From: a virus
Direction: 5' to 3' (one strand)
DNA length: 64,000 bases
Virus record (IMG/VR): IMGVR_UViG_3300034110_001068
Coordinates: 1 to 64,000 of that record
The notes beneath the pieces are model-generated. The model had not been told where the DNA came from, did not search any database, and saw only the letters and a list, made by a program, of their open reading frames with translations. This document shows, piece after piece, positions 50,265 to 57,494 of the stretch (within the stretch, counting starts at the first letter, position 1; each line of letters begins with the position of its first letter). The position numbers and the translations under genes were made by a program.

Positions 50265-51545
50265 TTAAACCTCGCCTATGGTTGTTTCTTTAATGGCCTT
50301 GCAGGCCTTATGGTCTGTGGCTTGCAGCGAATTACCAGAATCTTCAAATCTAAAGTCGGTCAATCCATGAATCGCTGCAAAGCCTTTCTGATCTAGATGT
50401 GCGTGCCACTGTTGAAGGGCATCCCGCTTGCGGCTCATTACGTCCGACTGGATGTAAACCTTCACGTTGTGCCCCATTGCGTGGTTGATTAGAAGCTCGC
50501 CAATGAGGTGGTCGATGCCGAGATCTGCCCAGCCCGTGCGCGCCACCTTGCGCAAGTCGTGACTGGTCCACTCGCCCTTTCCCAACCGACGGAACACGGC
50601 GCAGCCTTGTGCCTCGCCCAGCGCCTTGCCATTGCGCGCAGGGAACATGCATTGGCCGTCATAGCCTCGGGCGTACTGACTTTCTCGGTACCGGGTCAGC
50701 AGCGTGCAAACCTGCTCGGTCAGGGGCAGGTGATGCTCGACGCTGGTTTTCGTGTTCTCGGCCGGGATGAACCATTCGCGTTCAGCTAAGCTAATGTGAG
50801 ACCAGCGCGCCATCCGGGTTTCACCGATCCGCGTGCCATGGCAGAGCATCATCAGTGCGAGCATCGAATCCAGCGGCGCGGTGCTCATGACTTCGGCCAG
50901 TTGCCCGAGCAGGCCTTCCAACTGAACGCCGCGCAGACGGGACGGCTTGATGCCGACTTTTGCCTTAGAGAAGTCGTTGAACCGGATCGCTGCCATCGGG
51001 TTGGACGTGATCATCCCCAGCTTGGCCGCCTGCCGGAATGCCAAGGCCAGCAACTGGAATGCCGAACGCACGTAGTCGATGGAAACCGTTTCCTGCAGCG
51101 GCCACATCAGCAGGGTATCGAGAGCGGCCTTGTCGATGCCGATCAGGGGCAGCTCGCCAAGGCGCGGTTTCAGGTGGCACTTGATGATCGATGCGCCAGT
51201 GTTCTTGCGCTTGGTCGAGAGATTGCGATCGCGTGACATGCGATCAGCGAACCAGTCCAGCAGCTCACCCACGGTGTTCCACTTCGACAGGTTTGCGCCT
51301 TCGCCAGCGGCCAGACGAAGTCGAATCGACGGAAGCGCCGAGACCACCTGCTTGTGTGTCAGCTCGGGGAAGGTACCGATCTGGTTCCACTCGCCCTTCA
51401 ACACCAGGTACCAAGATCCACCGGTGCGAGCCTTGTTGAAGCGCAGGTACAGGCCTTTGTTTTCGAGGTCGCGCACGTCCTGTACGGTGCCGGCCACTTG
51501 GCGCTTGATCTCAGCTTCGGTGATCTTCACTGCGGCGGTTGTCAT
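50265..51545 (-). CDS. Tyrosine recombinase / phage integrase
   Basis: A 426-aa tyrosine recombinase. It has an N-terminal arm-binding region, a SAM-like core domain (about 100-200) and a catalytic domain: LCHGTRIGETRMARW (Arg), NTKTSVEHHLPL (Lys), TSHDLRKVARTGW (HxxR) and NHAMGHNVKVYIQSDV (His and likely Tyr nucleophile). The gene lies in the middle of the early-to-late transcript, not at a prophage end, so its role may be excision, dimer resolution or a relocated integrase. Confidence 0.88.
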   Translation of the reverse strand: MTTAAVKITEAEIKRQVAGTVQDVRDLENKGLYLRFNKARTGGSWYLVLKGEWNQIGTFPELTHKQVVSALPSIRLRLAAGEGANLSKWNTVGELLDWFADRMSRDRNLSTKRKNTGASIIKCHLKPRLGELPLIGIDKAALDTLLMWPLQETVSIDYVRSAFQLLALAFRQAAKLGMITSNPMAAIRFNDFSKAKVGIKPSRLRGVQLEGLLGQLAEVMSTAPLDSMLALMMLCHGTRIGETRMARWSHISLAEREWFIPAENTKTSVEHHLPLTEQVCTLLTRYRESQYARGYDGQCMFPARNGKALGEAQGCAVFRRLGKGEWTSHDLRKVARTGWADLGIDHLIGELLINHAMGHNVKVYIQSDVMSRKRDALQQWHAHLDQKGFAAIHGLTDFRFEDSGNSLQATDHKACKAIKETTIGEV

Positions 51546-51811
51546 GCCGGTACCGCCTTGGACTTTTGCCCTGCAGGTGCGAAATCACCACGCAATGGAA
51601 TGAGCTCATGCTCGCCGTACGCAGTGCGCGCCCCGGAACTGTGGTGAGTCACGTACCAACCGGCCGTGGGAGCCTTAAACTTCCAGTCTTTGCCCCGAAC
51701 TACATCCCCTTTTTCTATGCGCTCCGAAAGCTCCACCTGACTACCCGCTGGGATTTCCGCATCAAAGACTTTGGTTAGCGCCAGATCACCCGGTTGAAAT
51801 TGATTGCTCAT
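51542..51811 (-). CDS. Hypothetical phage protein
   Basis: An 89-aa protein from ATG 51809-51811, overlapping VRR-NUC as ATGA. QPGDLALTKVFDAEIPAGSQ and GDVVRGKDWKFKAPTAGWYV suggest a small SH3-like barrel. Unknown function. Confidence 0.68.
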   Translation of the reverse strand: MSNQFQPGDLALTKVFDAEIPAGSQVELSERIEKGDVVRGKDWKFKAPTAGWYVTHHSSGARTAYGEHELIPLRGDFAPAGQKSKAVPA

Positions 51812-52239
51812 GCAGCCACCACAGTAGGAGCGAGTCGAAGGTAGGCGCGGATCTGCTCCATCGCGTCGAAGTGCCCACGGCACACGATGGCGAGATAGCC
51901 CTGCTCGTTCAGCTTGCGTAGCCGCTCCTGCTGACTCGGCGACACCGGGGCGTCGTTCGGCGGCGTGGCCTTGAATTCGATATAGAGACCGAAGTAGCCA
52001 CCGCGAGCCATGTTCAGCACCAGATCCGGAATACCGGCCTTCACGCCCTGGGCTTTGAGCTTGGCAGCCACCGCCTTCACTCGGTGCCCGCCGTTCGGGA
52101 CGTGATAGATCAGATCGAACACGACCGGTAAGCAGAGCTCAAGCTCACGCATCAGACCCGCCTGTTCCAACCCTTCCCGGTCGACTGGCTTGGCCCGGGC
52201 GGCTTTCGGCTTGAACAGTTTTGGGGAGAATGACTTCAT
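51808..52239 (-). CDS. VRR-NUC domain nuclease
   Basis: A 143-aa single-domain VRR-NUC nuclease with GIPDLVLNMARGGYFGLYIE then FKA (the PD-(D/E)xK core) and QQERLRKLNEQGYLAIVCRG. Such phage proteins probably cut Holliday junctions or branched DNA before packaging. Confidence 0.9.
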   Translation of the reverse strand: MKSFSPKLFKPKAARAKPVDREGLEQAGLMRELELCLPVVFDLIYHVPNGGHRVKAVAAKLKAQGVKAGIPDLVLNMARGGYFGLYIEFKATPPNDAPVSPSQQERLRKLNEQGYLAIVCRGHFDAMEQIRAYLRLAPTVVAA

Positions 52240-52367
52240 AGGCGCTCACCACGGGCCATGCGTGCACGTCGGGTCAGCCGCCAAATGCCCCACAGGCAAG
52301 CGACGAAGAGGATCAGCAGCGAACCGAAATAGAAGTGGAGCAGATTGTTTTCCAGAAAGGCGATCAT
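52236..52367 (-). CDS. Single-pass small membrane protein
   Basis: A 43-aa protein, MIAFLENNLLHFYFGSLLIL then FVACLWGIWRLTRRARM: one transmembrane helix and a basic cytoplasmic tail. It is coupled by ATGA overlaps at both ends. Unknown function. Confidence 0.68.
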   Translation of the reverse strand: MIAFLENNLLHFYFGSLLILFVACLWGIWRLTRRARMARGERL

Positions 52368-52666
52368 GCGGCCCCCTTTACGGTGAGAATTCCTGCCCTG
52401 ATCAGGGCTTCGTGGGTTTCGGCGATCGCGCGCGGCACGTCCTGCCAATCGATCTCGCCGGCGGCGCGGCCGTCGATCACGTCATGGCAGGCGCTGCACG
52501 CGTACACCGCCACTGTGTCGAAGCCCTTCATGCCCATGCCCTTCTGCCCGCAAGGCAGATGCGCGAGCACGGTGGTTTCCGGGTTGTGGTTGCAGACGCC
52601 TGGCATGCGCAGCGTGCAGTCTTGGCCGTTCGCCGAGGCGCGGAGTTTCTTCGAGGTCACGCGCAT
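52364..52666 (-). CDS. DUF1364 / NinX-like nuclease-associated protein
   Basis: A 100-aa protein starting MRVTSKKLRASANGQDCTLR. CNHNPETTVLAHLPCGQKGM and YACSACHDVIDGR place Cys and His residues as in HNH-like zinc-binding DUF1364 proteins of lambda-family nin regions. Likely a DNA recombination nuclease. Confidence 0.84.
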   Translation of the reverse strand: MRVTSKKLRASANGQDCTLRMPGVCNHNPETTVLAHLPCGQKGMGMKGFDTVAVYACSACHDVIDGRAAGEIDWQDVPRAIAETHEALIRAGILTVKGAA

Positions 52667-52866
52667 ACCCGCTCTCCCGTGGTGATGTCGATCACCTCGC
52701 AACAGCATGGCCACATCGATTGTCCGTACCGGAGGGCGGCTGCTGAATCAGCGAACAGCGCGACGGCACGGTCAGGCAGACAAGTCAGGTCCCACTTGTA
52801 GCCGCAGCTGTGGACGGCGTACCGGTAATCCGAAGGATCAACCGGCGCAAGGCGGGAATCAGCCAT
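52657..52866 (-). CDS. Hypothetical small Cys-rich phage protein
   Basis: A 69-aa protein (ADSRLAPVDPSDYRYAVHSC, WPCCCEVIDITTGERVCA). It overlaps the P-like gene by 8 nt and DUF1364 by 10 nt. Several Cys residues, no clear zinc motif. Confidence 0.68.
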   Translation of the reverse strand: MADSRLAPVDPSDYRYAVHSCGYKWDLTCLPDRAVALFADSAAALRYGQSMWPCCCEVIDITTGERVCA

Positions 52867-53623
52867 GGGCGGCGCCCCCCACGACCCGAGCCGATGGCGT
52901 GAGACCGAGACGGCGCAGCAGCTGCTCGCGCGCCGCCTGGCCGTCGGCCGGAATTCCCATCCGCGCCACCTGCGCCTGCGCTACTCGCTCGGTCAGTTCG
53001 TTTGCCCGCTCGATCGGCGGCTTGCTGCCGTCGTGGCCAATGCCAACGGCGATATCCTCGAGCGGCAGACCCTGCACGAGACGGCGGATGGTGATGTCGT
53101 AAGCCCGGTCGAAAACCTTGCTGGCCTTCTCCGGGATCAGATCACCGAGGTTGTGCAGCTCGCACTGGAGCGCAGCATGGCGCACGGCAGCGTGGGACCA
53201 AGTGCGCGCGCCGAAACGACTCGGATGCGAGTTCTCCAGCGCCTCGCGAAAGGCCTTGTCGTGGGATGGGATTCCGAGCATTTCGGGCGTTGGCTGGCAC
53301 CACTTGATGAACTTGCCGACGCTCGGGGCGAAGTCGCCACCGATCTGCCGGCAGTTCTGGAGGCCGTATCGGATCTGTTCCAGCTGATTGATCCCGGCCG
53401 CGAGGAATGCCTTGATCCAGCTGCGCTTTGCAGCCTTCAGCGCCTCATCATCCGGCCAAGCCTGCTTCCATGCCGGGAAAATCGCCTGCAATTCCTTGAA
53501 CAGCGCGTTCACGACCTCGGCGGTACCCGGCGGCAACTGCTTCGGCTGAACCAACGTTACCGGCGGAAGATTGCCCATGGTGCTGAGCAGTTGTTCGGTG
53601 CTGCGTGGCTTATTGTTTTCCAT
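52859..53623 (-). CDS. Replication protein P-like helicase loader
   Basis: A 254-aa protein of the lambda P type, with VNALFKELQAIFPAWKQAWP, WIKAFLAAGINQLEQIRYGL and SVGKFIKWCQPTPEMLG. It should recruit host DnaB to the initiator bound at the iterons in the adjacent gene. The ATG overlaps the initiator stop. Confidence 0.86.
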   Translation of the reverse strand: MENNKPRSTEQLLSTMGNLPPVTLVQPKQLPPGTAEVVNALFKELQAIFPAWKQAWPDDEALKAAKRSWIKAFLAAGINQLEQIRYGLQNCRQIGGDFAPSVGKFIKWCQPTPEMLGIPSHDKAFREALENSHPSRFGARTWSHAAVRHAALQCELHNLGDLIPEKASKVFDRAYDITIRRLVQGLPLEDIAVGIGHDGSKPPIERANELTERVAQAQVARMGIPADGQAAREQLLRRLGLTPSARVVGGAAHG

Positions 53624-54414
53624 CACAGGTCTCCCAGATCGTTCGCCCAGCTGGTGTCATCGAAGTCAGGCGTCCTGCCCTGACCCGAGGCCTTGACACG
53701 TTCGCGCTTGACCCACTGCACCAGCCGGTAGCACCAGCCGGCAGACGTGTCGACGGTGGCTGGCTTGGCGACGAAGAACCCCATGAACGCTCGGATAGCC
53801 GCGTCAGGAACGGCATCGGCAGGAAGTCCGGCGATCGCGATCTGATCCGACAGCGCTTTCTCGTTCGGAGCCCAGGTGGCGAACATGGCGAAGCGTTTGC
53901 GATCGTCTTGCGATTCGACGGCGGCCCAGTCTTGGTCGACGACAGCGGAATCGATCTCGCGCTGCTGCAGCTGCTCTTCGGTTACCTGATGGTTAAGTGA
54001 CGTATTGGGTGCAGCCACTGCACCCCGTTCTGTCTCAGGCTGCACCCCGTTCTGTTGTGAGTTGCACCCCGTTGCGTCATTTGCACCCCGCTCAGAACGG
54101 GGTGCAGGATTTGCACCCCGCGATAGTTGAAGGTCGTAAACGACTGGGCGGCGGTCATGACGGTCGATGTGTACGGCGGCGATGGCCTGATTGCCCTTCT
54201 TGATCAGCCCGGACTTCTCCAGATCGTCCAGTTTGTAACGCACAGTGCGCTCAGACAGACCGGTGTCGTCGGCCAGGGTGGTAGCAGATGGGAAAGCGCC
54301 AGTGCCGTTCGACCCGGCGTAGTTGGCTAGGCACAGCAGCACGTGCCGAGCGCTGGAGTCTTTGAGAACTTGAGTGGGCAAACCGAGCGCCCATGACATT
54401 GCTTGAACGCTCAC
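53623..54414 (-). CDS. Replication initiator (lambda O-like; HTH + DnaT-like domain)
   Basis: A 263-aa protein. Residues 15-85 form a winged helix (FPSATTLADDTGLSERTVRY, KLDDLEKSGLIKKG). A flexible repetitive linker (about 98-135) follows. The C-terminal domain of about 175-240 (FATWAPNEKALSDQIAIAGL, AFMGFFVAKPATVDTSAGWC) resembles DnaT. The linker is encoded by the iteron array described at 54007-54120, as origins lie inside lambda O genes. Confidence 0.85.
   Translation of the reverse strand: MSVQAMSWALGLPTQVLKDSSARHVLLCLANYAGSNGTGAFPSATTLADDTGLSERTVRYKLDDLEKSGLIKKGNQAIAAVHIDRHDRRPVVYDLQLSRGANPAPRSERGANDATGCNSQQNGVQPETERGAVAAPNTSLNHQVTEEQLQQREIDSAVVDQDWAAVESQDDRKRFAMFATWAPNEKALSDQIAIAGLPADAVPDAAIRAFMGFFVAKPATVDTSAGWCYRLVQWVKRERVKASGQGRTPDFDDTSWANDLGDL
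54007..54120. repeat. Intragenic iterons, probable prophage replication origin
   Basis: Five direct copies of TGCACCCCG start at 54019, 54041, 54063, 54082 and 54112, the first two extended to TGCACCCCGTTCTGT. Inverted copies occur at 54007 (GGGTGCA) and 54098 (CGGGGTGCA). The spacing of the first three is 22 bp, about two helical turns. The repeats fall in the linker part of the initiator gene, as in lambdoid phages. Confidence 0.8.
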
Positions 54415-55151
54415 AGCGAAGCTCCGATATTGAATTCGGCCAGACGGGCAAGGCCCTTCGGGGTAACGAGAGGATCGAAAGCGGCGCGTTCCACGCCGGT
54501 TTCTGGGTCAGGCTTGAGCGCGGTCACCTTGTGGACCATGCACCCTGATGTGATTCGTGGCTGGTAAGCAGTCCAGCGGCCGGAGCCTTTGCGGCGAAAG
54601 ATCCACCGGTTCTGCTCCATCCACGTGAACAGCTTCGAAGGCTGAATCTGCAGATGCTTTGCAGCGTCGGTGATGCAGATCGCACCGCCGGCAGCGGCAA
54701 GGCGATTGATTGCCGCAACCTTCGGCGCCTGATCGAGAATGACCAGTCGCAGTGTCTGGTTGTCCTTCGCCTGATCGGCTGCGGCTTGCAGCGCCTCGGC
54801 ATAGGTGGCCGGGATCTGGAACTGACCGGCCTGGGCTTCCAGCTCTTGCCAGCGGTCGATAATGCGAGCGCGCAGCTCGACGCTGTAGCCGGATACAACG
54901 ACCAGAGTGTCACGCTGAGACAGCAGGAACTCGCGATAGACCTGACCGTTCTGCGGATGGATATAGGGGGTGTCGTTTGAAGAAACGACCCCCCTTGCAA
55001 CCAGTGATCGGATGGTTTTCAGCACGTTGTCGTGAGAGCTACCGATAAGCTCGGCGATCTCACGCGATGACATGTGTCGCGACACGTTTTGCGAGTTACT
55101 GAAATGTGTCGCGACACTGGGGGTATTGCCGGGGGTGGTGTTCGTGTTCAT
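54411..55151 (-). CDS. Rha-family regulatory protein with C-terminal antirepressor domain
   Basis: A 246-aa two-domain regulator. Residues of about 25-110 are Rha-type (RHMSSREIAELIGSSHDNVL, YREFLLSQRDTLVVVSGYSV). Residues of about 140-240 are an ANT/KilAC domain (AICITDAAKHLQIQPSKLFT, WIFRRKGSGRWTAYQPRITS). Such proteins influence lysis-lysogeny and host interference. Two identical palindromes lie in its first codons (55074-55117). Confidence 0.88.
   Translation of the reverse strand: MNTNTTPGNTPSVATHFSNSQNVSRHMSSREIAELIGSSHDNVLKTIRSLVARGVVSSNDTPYIHPQNGQVYREFLLSQRDTLVVVSGYSVELRARIIDRWQELEAQAGQFQIPATYAEALQAAADQAKDNQTLRLVILDQAPKVAAINRLAAAGGAICITDAAKHLQIQPSKLFTWMEQNRWIFRRKGSGRWTAYQPRITSGCMVHKVTALKPDPETGVERAAFDPLVTPKGLARLAEFNIGASL
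55074..55117. promoter_or_regulatory. Two identical 12-bp palindromes at the start of the Rha gene
   Basis: GTGTCGCGACAC occurs at 55074-55085 and 55106-55117, 32 bp apart (three helical turns), within codons of about 12-27 of the Rha-like gene. A spaced version, GTGTCGC-N6-GCGACAC, lies at 57317-57336 near the SOS-controlled gene. They look like operators of one regulator. Confidence 0.6.
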
Positions 55152-55185
55152 AATGGCCCCACTGTGTTTTACAAGTTGTTGAAAG

Positions 55186-55210
55186 AACCGCCCTGCCAGG
55201 CGGTTTTTTT
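55186..55210 (+). terminator. Terminator hairpin, plus-strand polarity
   Basis: AACCGCC-N6-GGCGGTT is followed by TTTTTTT on the plus strand. All nearby genes are minus, so it would stop antisense transcription; on the minus strand it is a hairpin without U-run between the CII-like and Rha genes. Confidence 0.65.
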
Positions 55211-55221
55211 ATGCCTGCGGT

Positions 55222-55644
55222 TCAGGCGACTTTTACCGATGCCTTCAGCTGAGCCAGTGCTTCTTCCGCCTGGCCTATCTCTTTCAAGATCCGGGCACGC
55301 TCTACCTGATCGACCCGCCCATCAGCCATTGCCGTGTGCGTCTCGACGGTAACCTCAGCGAATTCCAGCGTTGCGCGGCCAAGCGCTTCATGAATTCCCA
55401 GCGCAACAGGCTGGTCCTGCTTCACGATCGAGTACCCGAACTCGCCAGCCAGAGCTGCCAGAGGTCGCATGTCTTGGGTATGTAGAAGCAATGCGTACAG
55501 ATGCTTCGCGTTAAACCACGCGCCGTCGTAGTTGGCATTCGCCCGCTGGAGCAGGCTCACCGGCGGCATGTTCATAAGCGTGGCAAGTTCCTTGGTATTG
55601 GCTTCATCAACCACGTCGTCGCAGGCCTTCAGAAAATCTTGCAT
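55222..55644 (-). CDS. CII-like phage regulatory protein (CP76/YmfL type)
   Basis: A 140-aa protein, MQDFLKACDDVVDEANTKEL, LMNMPPVSLLQRANANYDGA and LAALAGEFGYSIVKQDQPVA, matching the phage regulatory CII (CP76) group. It follows Cro in the early minus operon and may activate lysogenic transcription. I start at ATG 55642-55644. Confidence 0.72.
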   Translation of the reverse strand: MQDFLKACDDVVDEANTKELATLMNMPPVSLLQRANANYDGAWFNAKHLYALLLHTQDMRPLAALAGEFGYSIVKQDQPVALGIHEALGRATLEFAEVTVETHTAMADGRVDQVERARILKEIGQAEEALAQLKASVKVA

Positions 55645-55716
55645 CCGTAAAACCTCAATCTTGTTTATGTGGCTGCATGCCATCAGTCGTTGCAAAATGT
55701 TTCTCAGGGCGATAGG

Positions 55717-55953
55717 TCAAGCAGCGCCGAGCAAAACCTTGTGGGCCAGCTCGACGAGATCGGGACGAAGTCCGGCGATGGTGATTTCGCCTCCGGAGGC
55801 ATCCTGCAAGCGCTCAGCAAGTTCGGCAGAAGCTTTGCGGTGACCACCCGCGAGCTGCCAGAGATGGCCGACGGTGGTTTTAGCGGCAGCGGCAACTGCT
55901 TCACGGCGGCTGGAAGCAGCGTTTGCGAGCCAGTCGCGCAGATGGTCATTCAT
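55717..55953 (-). CDS. Cro-like repressor
   Basis: A 78-aa helix-turn-helix protein (REAVAAAAKTTVGHLWQLAG, RKASAELAERLQDASGGEIT) of the Cro/YdaS type. It is divergent from the CI gene across the operator region and is the first gene of the early minus operon. It should turn off CI synthesis during lytic growth. Confidence 0.84.
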   Translation of the reverse strand: MNDHLRDWLANAASSRREAVAAAAKTTVGHLWQLAGGHRKASAELAERLQDASGGEITIAGLRPDLVELAHKVLLGAA

Positions 55954-55978
55954 AAGGAATCTCCTGAAACGTAGGAGA

Positions 55979-56046
55979 AATTTAGCTTAGGGCTAACATT
56001 GGAGCAAGGAATATTTAGCTGTGAGCACATTTAGCATTGAGCTAAA
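55979..56046. promoter_or_regulatory. Right operator region with cro promoter
   Basis: Three operators share the form TTTAGC-N5-GCTAAA: 55981-55997 (TTTAGC-TTAGG-GCTAAC), 56014-56030 (TTTAGC-TGTGA-GCACAT) and 56030-56046 (TTTAGC-ATTGA-GCTAAA). On the minus strand TTGCTC (56002-56007) and TAAATT (55979-55984), 17 bp apart, make a promoter for cro with the first operator in its spacer. The arrangement mirrors lambda OR. Confidence 0.82.
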
Positions 56047-56065
56047 CGCTGTCATCCTTGGCCGC

Positions 56066-56917
56066 ATGGATATTTATGCGATTCGCAAACACCAATTGAT
56101 CACGCTGATTGGCGACCAAAGAAAAGGCGCCTGCGCAGAGCGCTGGGGGATGGCGCCTGCGCACTTAAGTCAGATCCTGTCGGATAAAACCGCTAAGAAC
56201 CTTGGGGATGACGTTGCTCGGCGCATCGAGTCGATCGAGAAACTTCCGCGTGGCTGGTTTGACTCAATACCTAATGATGGTGGCGTGATCGCCAAGGGCA
56301 CGGAATCCGAAGGCGAAGCAGCGGAGATGGCTGCGAAGGCAGCTTCCGCCGCGGACCAGGTTAAGCGGATGCTCGCCAAGGTGAAGGGGCTATCGATTGA
56401 GGCCAGGGACCGTATCGTCGCAGCTGCAGAAGAGCCGGACGATGGACCTGAGCACGTCATTTCGAGCAACCTGTCCCGGCTTCGCCCTACAAGCGAAGAA
56501 ATTTTGATCCCTCAATACGATGTCCGTGCTGCTATGGGACATGGTCAGGTTCCCCCGGAATACAACGAGGCCGTTCGCAATCTCGTTGTTAGGGAGGAGA
56601 TCCTTCGAGAAAAGGGAGTGACGTATACCGCCGCAAACGCTTTGGCGATGATTACGGGGTGGGGGCAGTCGATGGAAGGAACCATCAACGACAAAGACCT
56701 TGTCATCGTCGATCGGGGCGTCAACGAGTTTGTTGGTGAGGGCATATATTTGATGACTTGGCACCAAGAGCTCTATATAAAGCGAGTCATGCGGTTAGAT
56801 GAAGAGCATTACAGATTGATCTCTGACAATCAGCACTACGAAAACCAGACCGCAAGGATCGACGACGTCAACATTCATGCGAAGGTGCTGTTGATCTGGA
56901 ACGCGCGAAAAGCGTGA
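56066..56917 (+). CDS. Prophage CI repressor (HTH + S24 peptidase-like)
   Basis: A 283-aa repressor. The N-terminal HTH is about residues 5-62 (ACAERWGMAPAHLSQILSDK), followed by an Ala/Glu-rich linker and a peptidase fold with Ser202 (GWGQSMEGTI) and Lys239 (LYIKRVM). The expected Ala-Gly cleavage pair is replaced by Met157-Gly158 (DVRAAMGHG), which may reduce or abolish self-cleavage. I chose ATG 56066 because an upstream GTG at 56021 would put operator 3 inside the coding sequence. Ends in a strong terminator. Confidence 0.88.
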   Translation: MDIYAIRKHQLITLIGDQRKGACAERWGMAPAHLSQILSDKTAKNLGDDVARRIESIEKLPRGWFDSIPNDGGVIAKGTESEGEAAEMAAKAASAADQVKRMLAKVKGLSIEARDRIVAAAEEPDDGPEHVISSNLSRLRPTSEEILIPQYDVRAAMGHGQVPPEYNEAVRNLVVREEILREKGVTYTAANALAMITGWGQSMEGTINDKDLVIVDRGVNEFVGEGIYLMTWHQELYIKRVMRLDEEHYRLISDNQHYENQTARIDDVNIHAKVLLIWNARKA

Positions 56918-56929
56918 ACCAGCACAAGA

Positions 56930-56955
56930 AGCCCGCTACCCAGCGGGCTTTTTTT
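56930..56955 (+). terminator. Rho-independent terminator of the CI gene
   Basis: AGCCCGCT-N4-AGCGGGCT followed by seven U residues, 13 bp after the CI stop. Confidence 0.92.
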
Positions 56956-56960
56956 CGCCT

Positions 56961-57278
56961 TTAAAAAGGTGCTATTTCCTCCAATGGCTCGAGCTCGTCA
57001 TTCATTTCTACCTGCGCATCGTTATCTGAGGCTGCCTCCCACCGCAACGTGACCGATTCGGGGTCGTCGTTGAAAACGATATCGATGCCGTCGACCTCGG
57101 CGAGCACATTCATCACCTCATCCCACTCCCTATCCCCGTCCGTGTCCAACCGATGGATAGTCACCGTCCGGTTCAACTGCGCGATCGGGTGATTGATCAT
57201 GCTCGAGACCCGCAAATTCAGGCGCTCTATTCCAGACATAGGGGTACGTTCTTGTTTCTGCTTTTGTGGGCGCGCCAT
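56961..57278 (-). CDS. SOS-controlled small acidic protein, candidate antirepressor
   Basis: A 105-aa protein from ATG 57276-57278 (AGGAG upstream). It has a basic start (MARPQKQKQERTPMSGIERL), a middle (LNRTVTIHRLDTDGDREWDE) and an acidic tail (DAQVEMNDELEPLEEIAPF). No family recognised. A perfect LexA box 18 bp upstream and its place beside CI, in the opposite direction, suggest that DNA damage induces it and that it antagonises CI, as LexA-controlled antirepressors such as Tum do in other phages. It ends just past the CI terminator, so the two genes are convergent. Confidence 0.72.
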   Translation of the reverse strand: MARPQKQKQERTPMSGIERLNLRVSSMINHPIAQLNRTVTIHRLDTDGDREWDEVMNVLAEVDGIDIVFNDDPESVTLRWEAASDNDAQVEMNDELEPLEEIAPF

Positions 57279-57295
57279 GTGTCGTTGCTCCTGTG

Positions 57296-57311
57296 CTGTA
57301 TATTCGTACAG
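57296..57311 (-). promoter_or_regulatory. Perfect LexA (SOS) box
   Basis: CTGT-ATATTCGT-ACAG, 18 bp upstream of the start codon of the gene at 56961-57278. Immediately beyond it lies GTGTCGC-N6-GCGACAC (57317-57336), a second possible regulator site. Confidence 0.88.
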
Positions 57312-57396
57312 TATTCGTGTCGCAGCATAGCGACACTTAGCGCGATGCAAAAGCCCCCTCCGTCGAAACGATCCCTTCCAACATGCCCTCGAAGAA

Positions 57397-57460
57397 TTTC
57401 ACTCGAAGCTAAATTATTTAGCTGTGAGCTATTGACGCATCTTTAGCTAGAAGCTAAATT
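57397..57460 (+). promoter_or_regulatory. Left operator region with plus-strand early promoter (pL-like)
   Basis: Three sites repeat the CI operator form: 57397-57413 (TTTCAC-TCGAA-GCTAAA), 57417-57433 (TTTAGC-TGTGA-GCTATT) and 57442-57458 (TTTAGC-TAGAA-GCTAAA). TTGACG (57432-57437) and TAAATT (57455-57460), spaced by 17 bp, form a promoter with the last operator inside it. It should drive the plus-strand operon beginning at 57715. Confidence 0.82.
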
Positions 57461-57494
57461 AATTTCAACGCCGGATAACCACCGGCCTCAGCAA

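Noticed and set aside
56021-56065. Upstream GTG as the CI start codon
   Set aside because: It would place CI operator 3 (56030-56046) inside the coding sequence and adds residues without repressor similarity; ATG 56066 is preferred.
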